Position numbers and translations under genes: made by a program. Shown here one piece after another: positions 1-5,670 of a stretch of DNA of 5,723 bases; the stretch's first letter is position 1, and the number at the start of each line of letters is the position of its first letter. This DNA comes from CAYNTC01 sp964432925 (GTDB lineage: Bacteria; Planctomycetota; Phycisphaerae; Sedimentisphaerales; Anaerobacaceae), in contig CAYSPM010000156.1 in assembly GCA_964432925.1 (NCBI GenBank), positions 1 through 5,723 of the forward strand, read 5' to 3'. The notes beneath the pieces are model-generated. The model saw only the letters and a program-made list of their open reading frames with translations. It was not told where the DNA came from and made no database searches.

Positions 1-7
1 CTAACCA

Positions 8-679
8 CTATGCCGGAACAAAGTGCAGGATAAGTTTGCCTTGTTTAACCGTTATGCCGTCCAGCCTCACTTTTTTGTGGTCAACGTTGAAAATGGGATC
101 AAATGGTTCGCCGCTCAGTAGCGAAGCCGCAATCTGCGACCGCAAGTCCTGCATGTCAATAGGCACAGTCGCAATACGCTCTTTATACATTTTCTTAGCT
201 ATCATCTTGGCAAGAGGAGTAATGTTCATAGCACCTATTTTTACTTTCGCCACTTGCAGGTTCAACATCCCCTTTTCATCGGTATTCGGCTCTAGCGCAA
301 TGGTTACAACAAATTGTGCACTTTTTACATCGGCCACTCCCATAAATACTATGCTACCGGGTAAGAAAAGTATCTCTGGCGCTGTAAATAGAATACCTTC
401 GGATTCGGCTGACCAACGGGCGATCGTCTGGTTAATGCCTTGCTCGATGACCTCAAGCTCGAATGGTTCCCCCAATTGTGCGCCGTTATAGAGTTCGCTG
501 GATAAATGTGTCATATACGGCTCAACCTGCCCTTGCTGCCCGACGGTAAAACCGACTTTTCGTGAGTCATAACGAGAAGGCCTATAGAGCAGTAAAGCAA
601 AGATAATCGCCGCTACAGCCAAATCCACAAGAAGCCAGCGAATCAGTTTTTTGTATCTTTCTTTTTTGTCCGCTTCCAA
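8..679 (-). CDS. Membrane-anchored protein of unknown function (TTG start)
   Basis: A 223-residue protein that I do not recognise with certainty. It has a charged lysine-rich N-terminus (residues 1-14), one hydrophobic segment at about 14-32 (core LLVDLAVAAIIFALLLY), then an ordinary soluble region to the end. This predicts a single-pass protein with its bulk outside the cytoplasm. The soluble part has a repeated GEPF motif (residues 70-73 and 190-193), an FMGV strand (112-115), a stretch resembling P-N-T-D-E-K-G-x-L (131-139) and a C-terminal strand TVKQGKLILHF. This loosely recalls YpmS/DUF2140-like or LmeA-like lipid-binding-type domains, but that is only a resemblance. The start is TTG at 677-679. 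A stop codon lies in frame 10 codons upstream with no ATG or GTG between, and the next in-frame ATG (residue 56) would remove the membrane segment. It is transcribed divergently from pyrF. Coding status is well supported; function is not. Confidence 0.75.
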   Translation of the reverse strand: MEADKKERYKKLIRWLLVDLAVAAIIFALLLYRPSRYDSRKVGFTVGQQGQVEPYMTHLSSELYNGAQLGEPFELEVIEQGINQTIARWSAESEGILFTAPEILFLPGSIVFMGVADVKSAQFVVTIALEPNTDEKGMLNLQVAKVKIGAMNITPLAKMIAKKMYKERIATVPIDMQDLRSQIAASLLSGEPFDPIFNVDHKKVRLDGITVKQGKLILHFVPA

Positions 680-685
680 CTCAGA

Positions 686-689
686 CCTC
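686..689 (-). promoter_or_regulatory. Shine-Dalgarno sequence for the minus-strand TTG start
   Basis: On the minus strand this reads GAGG and ends six bases before the TTG at 679-677. That is good spacing for a ribosome binding site and is the main support for a TTG start. Confidence 0.5.
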
Positions 690-758
690 GATCCTGAGCC
701 TACTACCTATAAAACCATCACTGAATTTATTTCTATCTTGCCCAAAATTACGTGTGTG

Positions 759-764
759 ATTATA
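759..764 (-). promoter_or_regulatory. Possible -10 box for the minus-strand gene
   Basis: The minus strand reads a perfect TATAAT here, about 80 bases upstream of the TTG start, in the intergenic region. No good -35 box lies 16-18 bases further upstream (the sequence there is near TTTCGT), so this is a weak promoter candidate based on one hexamer in an AT-rich stretch. Confidence 0.3.
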
Positions 765-775
765 GTGGATTGGAT

Positions 776-805
776 TTGTGACGAAAGCTTTTTTCTAATT
801 ATGCT
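776..805 (+). promoter_or_regulatory. Possible sigma70-type promoter for pyrF-murD
   Basis: TTGTGA (776-781; 4 of 6 matches to TTGACA) is followed after 18 bases by TATGCT (800-805; 4 of 6 matches to TATAAT). Transcription would begin near 812, giving a leader of about 110 bases before the chosen pyrF start. It is the best pair seen in the divergent region, but matches of this quality also occur by chance. Confidence 0.25.
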
Positions 806-903
806 TTTATATGAACAGGCTCATACGAAAAAAGATACTGTTGTGTGGACCTTCGACCTGCCAGAGGATCGATGGTAAATCTGCGTGAGTTGTATCAACA
901 AAA

Positions 904-909
904 AGGAAG
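904..909 (+). promoter_or_regulatory. Ribosome binding site candidate for pyrF
   Basis: AGGAAG lies 13 bases before the ATG at 923, a slightly long spacing. A competing site, GAGG (864-867), lies 4 bases before an in-frame ATG at 872. The two sites leave the pyrF start open between 872 and 923; family homology favours 923. Confidence 0.4.
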
Positions 910-922
910 ATTCGGTAAAAAA

Positions 923-1873
923 ATGGCAAATCACTTCGCTGATCGGCTTTACGAGGCTGTAAAAGCAAAAAAGTCCTCTTTGATTGTTGGATTGGATCCT
1001 GTATACCCTCGTCTGCCTGCAGCTATAACAAGCCATCGTCAGATGAACGATGAGTTTGATGCTGCCGCTGCGGTGGACGCGATTTTTGATTATTGCACAC
1101 AAGTTCTTCGAATCATCGCACCGATGGTGCCTGCTGTTAAGATGAATATCGCCTTTTTTGAAAAATATCTATGGGAGGGCTTAGAGACGTACCACGCGCT
1201 TATATCTGAAGCTGATGATTTGGGCTTAGAAATAATTGGTGATGTGAAACGCGGCGACGTAGGTCACACCGCTGAAGCGTACGCAGTTGCGCATCTGGAG
1301 AACACCGAACTCGTTGGTTTTGAAGACATACTCGTTCCTGATGCTATAACCGTCAATGGCTACACCGGAACCGACGGTATCATGCCTTTTGCGGATGTGG
1401 CCAATGAGCAGGGAAAGGGCGTCTTTGTATTGGTTCGGACAAGTAATCCGTCAGCCGCTGCTATACAGGACTTTGCAGATGCCACCGGCCAGAGAATGTA
1501 TGAAAAGATGGCTGAGATTGTAGGGCAGATTGCTAATCAAGCTGAGCGAATCGGTAAGTGTGGTTACAGCAACGTAGGTATGGTGGTTGGAGGTACGGCG
1601 CCTGAAGTGACAAATGCTTTACGTCGTGATTATGATAAGGTATGGTTTCTTGTGCCCGGCTACGGCTCACAGGGCGCATCCGCTGCTGATTGCGTTCGGT
1701 TTTGCAAGCCGGACGGCACAGGGGCCTTAATAAATGCGTCGCGTTCCATAATCTACGCCTATGAAAAACCGCGGTATAAAGGCCAGTTCGGCGACGACTG
1801 GAAAAGGTGCATCGAACAAGCCATCATCGACGCAAAGGTCGACCTGGCAAACGCCATGCAGACCCTGATATGA
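923..1873 (+). CDS. pyrF: Orotidine 5'-phosphate decarboxylase (type 2 family)
   Basis: Cytoplasmic enzyme that decarboxylates orotidine 5'-monophosphate to UMP, the last step of de novo pyrimidine synthesis. The 316 residues from this start show the family's motifs in order: VGLDP (22-26), KMN (73-75), the catalytic DVKRGDVGHTAEAYA block (107-121; alternating Asp/Lys residues of the active site), VNGYTGTDG (144-152), VLVRTSNPSA (169-178), the phosphate-binding VPGYGSQG (244-251) and NASRSI (271-276). The GHTAEAYA wording, the length and the VPGYGxQG loop indicate the longer type 2 form rather than the ~230-residue E. coli type. The ATG at 923 gives MANHFADRLYEAV, matching the usual short N-terminus of this family; in-frame starts at GTG 845 and ATG 872 would add 26 or 17 residues. 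The stop overlaps the murD start. VNGY replaces the common VNPY, probably a lineage trait. Confidence 0.95.
   Translation: MANHFADRLYEAVKAKKSSLIVGLDPVYPRLPAAITSHRQMNDEFDAAAAVDAIFDYCTQVLRIIAPMVPAVKMNIAFFEKYLWEGLETYHALISEADDLGLEIIGDVKRGDVGHTAEAYAVAHLENTELVGFEDILVPDAITVNGYTGTDGIMPFADVANEQGKGVFVLVRTSNPSAAAIQDFADATGQRMYEKMAEIVGQIANQAERIGKCGYSNVGMVVGGTAPEVTNALRRDYDKVWFLVPGYGSQGASAADCVRFCKPDGTGALINASRSIIYAYEKPRYKGQFGDDWKRCIEQAIIDAKVDLANAMQTLI
1870..1873 (+). other. ATGA stop/start overlap between pyrF and murD
   Basis: The pyrF stop TGA (1871-1873) and the murD ATG (1870-1872) share bases in the sequence ATGA. No clear Shine-Dalgarno sequence precedes the murD ATG, so murD is probably translated by ribosomes that finish pyrF and re-initiate. 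This makes the two genes one transcription unit. Confidence 0.8.
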
Positions 1874-3252
1874 ACAGGGAATTCTTCACCGGCAAGGAAG
1901 TTTTAGTGATGGGTTTGGGGCGGTTCGGCGGCGGAGTCGATGTCGCCAAATTTGCAGCAAGCGCTGGTGCAACGGTAACAGTTACAGATCTGGCCCCAGC
2001 GGACAAGCTATATGATTCGATAGGTCAGCTCGAAGGACTGACCAATGTGCAATTTCACCTTGGTTCACACGACGCGGCTGATTTTATCCAAGCTGACATT
2101 ATTGTAGCCAATCCGGCAGTTGCCCCTGATAACGAATATCTTACATTTGCCCATCGGCACAACAAGATTATAACATCCCAGATAGGTATATTTTTTCAGT
2201 TATGTCCTGCGACTATAATTGGCATCACCGGCGCCAATGGCAAAAGCACAACAGCAGCACTCACAGCTCATCTGCTGGAGCACGTGAGATATGAGACACA
2301 TAATACGAGATACGGGACGGTTTGGCTCAGCGGCAATATCGGCAACAAACCGCTGCTGATGACGCTGGGGCAAATACGGCCTGACGATTTGGTTGTGCTC
2401 GAGCTTTCGAGTTTCCAGCTTGAGCAGTTGGCGCAAATTCAAAAGGCACCGAAGGTCGCACTGCTGACAAATCTTACTCCGAATCATCTCGATCGCTATG
2501 GCACGTTCGATAACTACTGTGCCGCCAAAGAAAACATCTTCAAATTTCAGAATCTAAGCGATAGAACTCCTGCCGTTTCGATCTTCAACGCCGCGGACGA
2601 AATTGGCAGCAAATGGTTCGAAAAATATAAATCGGACGTTAACAGGACCTGCATTTTGTTTTCGGCCCAGGACTTTAACTCAGAGATTCACAAAAACTTC
2701 CAACTGCCGGGCCAAGCAAATCTTTCAAATCTCGCTGCGGCCATTGCTATTTCCAGATGTTTTGGTATTACTGACGAAGCGATTAGAAGTGTCCTGCCGG
2801 CTTTTAGGGCGCTACCGCATCGACTTGAGCTTATCGCCAAGAGAAACAGCGTGGCTTGGTACAACGATTCCAAAGCCACCACGCCGCAAGGCGCGATTGT
2901 TGCGCTGGAGGCTTTCGAACAACCTAAGATTATTATTGCCGGTGGCTATGATAAGAATATACCCTTTGACGAACTTGGCAGAAAGATCGCAAACGAAGCC
3001 AAGGCCGCCATTTTGCTCGGCCAGACTGCCGAGAAAATAGCAGCCGCGATACGCAATGTTTCGCCAACGCAATCCTGCGCGCAAATCCACATCGTCGGTT
3101 CACTGCGTCAGGCAGTCGAAAAGGCTAATCGCCTAGCGATGCCTGGCGATGTGGTTTTACTAAGCCCAGCCTGCGCAAGCTACGACATATTTGACAATTA
3201 TGAGCAGCGAGGGCGGACGTTTACAAGGCTCGTGCAAGAAACGATCAGCTAA
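1870..3252 (+). CDS. murD: UDP-N-acetylmuramoyl-L-alanine:D-glutamate ligase
   Basis: ATP-dependent cytoplasmic ligase that adds D-glutamate to UDP-MurNAc-L-alanine in peptidoglycan precursor synthesis. The protein is 460 residues, close to the usual ~450. The N-terminal Rossmann-like UDP-binding domain has GLGRFGGG (15-22). The central ATPase domain has the P-loop GITGANGKST (118-127), SGNIGNKP (154-161), LELSSFQLE (178-186), TNLTPNHLDRYG (200-211) and AAKENIF with Lys220, equivalent to the carbamoylated lysine of Mur ligases. LPHRLE (315-320) and NDSKATTP (332-339) bind substrate; GGYDKN (358-363) and SPACASYDIF (432-441) with EQRGRTF complete the C-terminal domain. NDSKAT and SPACAS(F/Y)D are typical of MurD rather than MurC, MurE or MurF. 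The ATG at 1870 is chosen because it starts just before the Rossmann domain and overlaps the pyrF stop; an open frame extends to 1807, but those residues read pyrF out of frame. The motif wording resembles Planctomycetota MurD. Confidence 0.95.
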   Translation: MNREFFTGKEVLVMGLGRFGGGVDVAKFAASAGATVTVTDLAPADKLYDSIGQLEGLTNVQFHLGSHDAADFIQADIIVANPAVAPDNEYLTFAHRHNKIITSQIGIFFQLCPATIIGITGANGKSTTAALTAHLLEHVRYETHNTRYGTVWLSGNIGNKPLLMTLGQIRPDDLVVLELSSFQLEQLAQIQKAPKVALLTNLTPNHLDRYGTFDNYCAAKENIFKFQNLSDRTPAVSIFNAADEIGSKWFEKYKSDVNRTCILFSAQDFNSEIHKNFQLPGQANLSNLAAAIAISRCFGITDEAIRSVLPAFRALPHRLELIAKRNSVAWYNDSKATTPQGAIVALEAFEQPKIIIAGGYDKNIPFDELGRKIANEAKAAILLGQTAEKIAAAIRNVSPTQSCAQIHIVGSLRQAVEKANRLAMPGDVVLLSPACASYDIFDNYEQRGRTFTRLVQETIS

Positions 3253-3450
3253 TTATAGGAATATCTTCGTAAAAAATCAGAAAACTTTGAAAAAAATATT
3301 AATTAACTCTTCACCAATTAAACACCAAAAACAACACTCACACCTTTTTCCATTCGGGAAACCAGCTCAGTATCAGCAATCGTTGATAAAGTCATATCCC
3401 ATATCTGTCGATTCATAAAGCGAGAAATTAACAGATGGCTTCGGAGGTTC

Positions 3451-3456
3451 GAGGGA
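3451..3456 (+). promoter_or_regulatory. Ribosome binding site for the PilZ-like gene
   Basis: GAGGGA lies eight bases before the ATG at 3465. It decides that start over the in-frame ATG at 3435, which has no comparable site. A second purine run, GGAGG (3443-3447), is too far away (17 bases). Confidence 0.5.
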
Positions 3457-3464
3457 TTTTCAAG

Positions 3465-3842
3465 ATGGATGAAAATAGCGAACGTAGAACTGAACAAAGA
3501 CTGTACTATCATTGGCCAATATGGTTCGCGGAAGATTTTAATGGAGAACTCTCACAGGGCCAAATGGCTGACATTTCCAGCGCAGCAGCAGCATTTACCT
3601 GCTACGCCCATGAAGCTTGTCCCAATCAGGGCCAGTATATCACCACACGTTTCAGCGTCCCCCGTTACGGTCATGATGACTCGTTCGATTTGGCAGATTT
3701 TATCCGTTCAGCCCACGTCTATCGTGTAGACAACTTGAACGGTTTCTTACGCCGCATCGCCGTGAGTTTCACCGAACCCCTACCATTTAAACCAGGCGAA
3801 CAACACTCCGACAGACTTCGGTCTGATACCAAGTGTACTTAA
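3465..3842 (+). CDS. Small PilZ-domain-like protein
   Basis: A 125-residue soluble protein with no signal peptide or membrane segment. It fits a stand-alone PilZ domain, a c-di-GMP-binding beta barrel. RRTEQR near the N-terminus supplies the R-x-x-x-R motif (Arg8 and Arg12), ADISSAAAAF (35-44) corresponds to the (D/N)-x-S-x-x-G motif with Ala41 where glycine is expected, and RIAVSFTEPLPF (97-108) resembles the closing strand of the barrel, where many PilZ proteins read V-x-F. The middle (residues 53-85) holds two cysteines and GQYITTRFSVPRYG. The changed glycine could weaken ligand binding, or it may be tolerated. An in-frame ATG at 3435 would add 10 residues, but the better ribosome binding site supports 3465. 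The gene stands alone: murD ends 212 bases upstream and the next gene starts 324 bases downstream. Planctomycetota commonly carry short proteins of this kind. The fold call is moderately sure; the role is unknown. Confidence 0.75.
   Translation: MDENSERRTEQRLYYHWPIWFAEDFNGELSQGQMADISSAAAAFTCYAHEACPNQGQYITTRFSVPRYGHDDSFDLADFIRSAHVYRVDNLNGFLRRIAVSFTEPLPFKPGEQHSDRLRSDTKCT
3812..3825 (+). other. UUCG-capped hairpin near the 3' end of the PilZ-like gene
   Basis: CAGAC-TTCG-GTCTG forms a perfect 5-bp stem closed by a C(UUCG)G tetraloop, an exceptionally stable RNA loop. It lies in the last codons of the gene, 15 bases before the stop codon. No T-run follows, so it is not a standard intrinsic terminator. 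It could protect the 3' end of the message, or it may be chance within coding sequence. Confidence 0.35.
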
Positions 3843-3878
3843 TCGTTTCGCTCTGCATATTCCGTATCCATGTCTCAC

Positions 3879-3970
3879 CTCAGTAAGCGTAGCCGACTGT
3901 GCGGTTTTAGACTGGATAAATACCGCAAAAGAGACTAAAATGCTGATTTTGTCAGTTGCTTCACGCTGAG
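3879..3970. repeat. Imperfect inverted repeat, possible RNA stem
   Basis: The arms 3879-3899 and 3953-3970 can pair. AGCGT (3886-3890) pairs with ACGCT (3963-3967), AGC (3891-3893) with GCT (3958-3960) and ACTG (3896-3899) with CAGT (3953-3956), with small bulges. In an alternative register the outer CTCAG (3879-3883) pairs with CTGAG (3966-3970). Inside lie GCGGT/ACCGC (3901-3905 with 3922-3926 region) and AAAAT/ATTTT hairpin possibilities. This was found by eye, not by energy calculation. Confidence 0.3.
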
Positions 3971-3999
3971 AGCTTCGGGAAAGATTAAACATGGCTTCG

Positions 4000-4027
4000 C
4001 TATAAAGCCGAAAGTATTATAGTTTTT
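4000..4027 (+). terminator. Weak terminator-like hairpin with T-run
   Basis: CTATAA (4000-4005) can pair with TTATAG (4017-4022), directly followed by TTTTT (4023-4027). The stem is AT-rich and the loop is 11 bases, so it would be weak. An overlapping hairpin, GGCTT (3993-3997) with AAGCC (4005-4009), is mutually exclusive with it. It may end the transcript of the PilZ-like gene or of a small RNA from 3879 onward, but the call is tentative. Confidence 0.25.
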
Positions 4028-4103
4028 GTGCCAGTGACTGCGCAGCGAATAGATTTTTCTAGTACACAACGCTTTTGAGACTTTTTAGTTTGCTGAGGAT
4101 GAA

Positions 4104-4109
4104 TATAAT
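4104..4109 (+). promoter_or_regulatory. Probable -10 box for the SurA-like gene
   Basis: A perfect TATAAT, preceded by TGAA, lies 57 bases before the ATG. The best -35 alternatives at proper spacing (TTTTTA, 4082-4087) match poorly; TTGAGA (4075-4080) is a better hexamer but 23 bases away. Transcription would start near 4116, giving a leader of about 50 bases. Confidence 0.35.
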
Positions 4110-4154
4110 ATCAAATGAAAGATTTTTTAGTATAGACTATTAAGGCTTGATTGA

Positions 4155-4160
4155 GAGGGA
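4155..4160 (+). promoter_or_regulatory. Ribosome binding site for the SurA-like gene
   Basis: GAGGGA lies six bases before the ATG at 4167, inside a purine-rich run. It fixes the start and matches the GAGGGA used eight bases before the PilZ-like gene. Confidence 0.65.
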
Positions 4161-4166
4161 TAACAA

Positions 4167-5612
4167 ATGAGAATTTCTTTCAGAAAGACGGTAGCAGCTT
4201 GGATGTGTATATTCGTAGCACTTTGCCTTTGCTGTAAGAAGAAGCCGGTGGCAAAAGCTCCTGCCGAGTTGCCGGGCGTAGTTGCTAAAATTAGTGATTA
4301 CGTAATCACAAAAGAGGATCTTGAAAAAAGGCTGCTGCAGGAACTTCGGCCTGACCGTTACGAGGAAGTTCAGCAGGATGAGCCTCCCGATGTCGAGAAG
4401 GTACTTATGGAAATGGTCGCTGAAAAAGCAATGATCATGGATGCCCGCAAGAAAGGCTACGATCAGGATGAAACTATCCGCAGTTCAGTTCAGCGATACA
4501 AAAATCGACGGTTGATTAATATGCTCTTGCAGATGCAATTGAGCAATAAGCTTGTTGTAACCGATGCTGAAGTTGATGAGAAACTCAAAGCCGATCCGAA
4601 ACTTGATCGAGCCCGTGCGGAAGCACTTATTAAGAGAGAAAAAAGTAACAAGCTTTTTAATAAGTTCTATAGCCAGCTCCTTGAGAAATTCCACGTTCAG
4701 AAGGTGAAAGAGAATTTCGCCAAGGTAGCCAAGATACATCAACGGCTGCTTCAAAAGCCCAAAGAGCCGCGAAAAGTGGGCTGGATACGCAACAGTCAAG
4801 TCAAAAATGAACTGACTGAAGAAGAAAAAATTATTGTTCTTGTTAAATATGATGAGGGCGAAGTGACTTTGAAGGATTGGTTCGAGGCTTTAAGTGAGAT
4901 TGCTCCGCCCAGCCGGCCAAAGGACTTGCATACCACCAGTGGAGTCGAACGTATGCTGGATAGGGCTATGCGAAAGCCGATTTTGTTAGCAGAAGCGTTG
5001 TCACTTGCGCTTGATAAGGATGAAGAGCTAATAAAACAAGTCAGAGAACAAGAAAATTTGCAATTGCAGCATAAAGCCGAGCGAGAGAAGGTAAAGGACA
5101 TAGAAGAGCCAACGGATGAGCAGATAGTTGAATATTTTAACAACAACAAAGAAACGTTTGGCGGAAGCGAGGCCTTGAAGGTTGATCAAATATGGTGTGA
5201 GGACCTTATGACAGCCAATAAAGCAAAGGTTGAGCTGGACGGAGGAAAGGAGTTCGAGCAGGTAAAACAAGATTACTCGCTGCGTAAGGAATCCAAGGCT
5301 GTGAATGTATATCCGGGCAGTGAAGGTATATTCTTCAAAGACCTATCCAAAGGCGAGCCGAACGACATAATCGGGCCTATCAAAGGATTTTACAGCGATG
5401 GAATAAAGTGGCGTATCGTCAGTATATTAGAAAGGAGACCAGCACAACCAAGGGAATATTCTGAAGGTATGAAAGGCAATGTCAAAGGGCGGATGATGGA
5501 CGAACAGAGACGGGCAATCCTGGCCAAATACAGAGAAGAACTTCTAAAAGAATACTCGTACGAGATATACACCGACAGAATCAAGGAAATCGACCCTCTG
5601 GACATACCGTAA
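4167..5612 (+). CDS. Exported SurA/PrsA-like protein with degenerate parvulin domain
   Basis: A 481-residue protein probably located outside the cytoplasm. Residues 1-23 have basic residues, a hydrophobic core (WMCIFVALCLCC) and then KKKP, like a signal peptide or lipoprotein signal; Cys20, Cys22 or Cys23 could be lipidated, but none has the usual small residue before it. VVAKISDYVITKEDLEKRL (38-56) is the typical opening of a SurA_N-type chaperone domain, which continues as charged helices to about 200. A long helical, lysine- and glutamate-rich middle follows (about 200-325). Residues 336-425 resemble a parvulin peptidyl-prolyl isomerase: LKVDQIWC strand, helix with GGKEFEQVKQDYS, then GIFFKDLSKGEPNDIIGPI and GIKWRIVSILERR. 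The histidines expected in the first strand (HIL) and last strand (GYHI) appear as Gln341 and Trp415, so isomerase activity is doubtful. The C-terminal helix (430-462) is typical. It likely chaperones exported proteins; clients are unknown. The gene has its own promoter region and no coding neighbour nearby. Confidence 0.85.
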   Translation: MRISFRKTVAAWMCIFVALCLCCKKKPVAKAPAELPGVVAKISDYVITKEDLEKRLLQELRPDRYEEVQQDEPPDVEKVLMEMVAEKAMIMDARKKGYDQDETIRSSVQRYKNRRLINMLLQMQLSNKLVVTDAEVDEKLKADPKLDRARAEALIKREKSNKLFNKFYSQLLEKFHVQKVKENFAKVAKIHQRLLQKPKEPRKVGWIRNSQVKNELTEEEKIIVLVKYDEGEVTLKDWFEALSEIAPPSRPKDLHTTSGVERMLDRAMRKPILLAEALSLALDKDEELIKQVREQENLQLQHKAEREKVKDIEEPTDEQIVEYFNNNKETFGGSEALKVDQIWCEDLMTANKAKVELDGGKEFEQVKQDYSLRKESKAVNVYPGSEGIFFKDLSKGEPNDIIGPIKGFYSDGIKWRIVSILERRPAQPREYSEGMKGNVKGRMMDEQRRAILAKYREELLKEYSYEIYTDRIKEIDPLDIP

Positions 5613-5670
5613 ACGATATTCACACCAAGAAAATTCTGCGATAGGGCGTGGCTCTGTTGAAAAGTTCCGT

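Larger units (their letters stand above)
3843..4166. other. 324-bp intergenic region with no convincing gene
   Basis: I find no protein-coding gene here on either strand. The first part (about 3879-3970) holds an imperfect inverted repeat and the middle (3993-4027) holds two overlapping hairpins followed by TTTTT. The last part (about 4100-4166) is AT-rich and contains the likely -10 box and the ribosome binding site of the downstream gene. I recognise no known riboswitch or small RNA family in it. Confidence 0.6.

Noticed and set aside
845..922. Longer pyrF start at GTG 845 or ATG 872
   Set aside because: The added residues do not resemble the N-terminus of PyrF proteins, whereas ATG 923 gives the standard short lead into FADRL. 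ATG 872 stays possible because GAGG lies close upstream.
1807..1869. Upstream extension of murD
   Set aside because: These codons read the end of pyrF in another frame and give a basic, low-complexity peptide unlike MurD. ATG 1870 fits both the family and the ATGA overlap.
3347..3361. Small hairpin TTTCC-ATTCG-GGAAA in the murD to PilZ spacer
   Set aside because: Five pairs with no T-run and no conserved context; expected by chance in AT-rich sequence. I also found no good promoter pair in this spacer.
3870..3938. 22-codon open frame encoding a basic peptide (MSHLSKRSRLCGFR...)
   Set aside because: The arginine-rich peptide briefly suggested a ribosomal-type small protein, but there is no ribosome binding site, it matches no family I know, and it falls inside the inverted repeat.
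3780..3992. 70-codon minus-strand frame over the end of the PilZ-like gene
   Set aside because: It is half antisense to a better-supported gene, has no recognisable motif and no clear ribosome binding site.
4485..5270. Minus-strand open frames within the SurA-like gene
   Set aside because: They are antisense to a gene with clear domain features; their cysteine-, serine- and leucine-rich composition is what the reverse of lysine- and glutamate-rich coding sequence gives.
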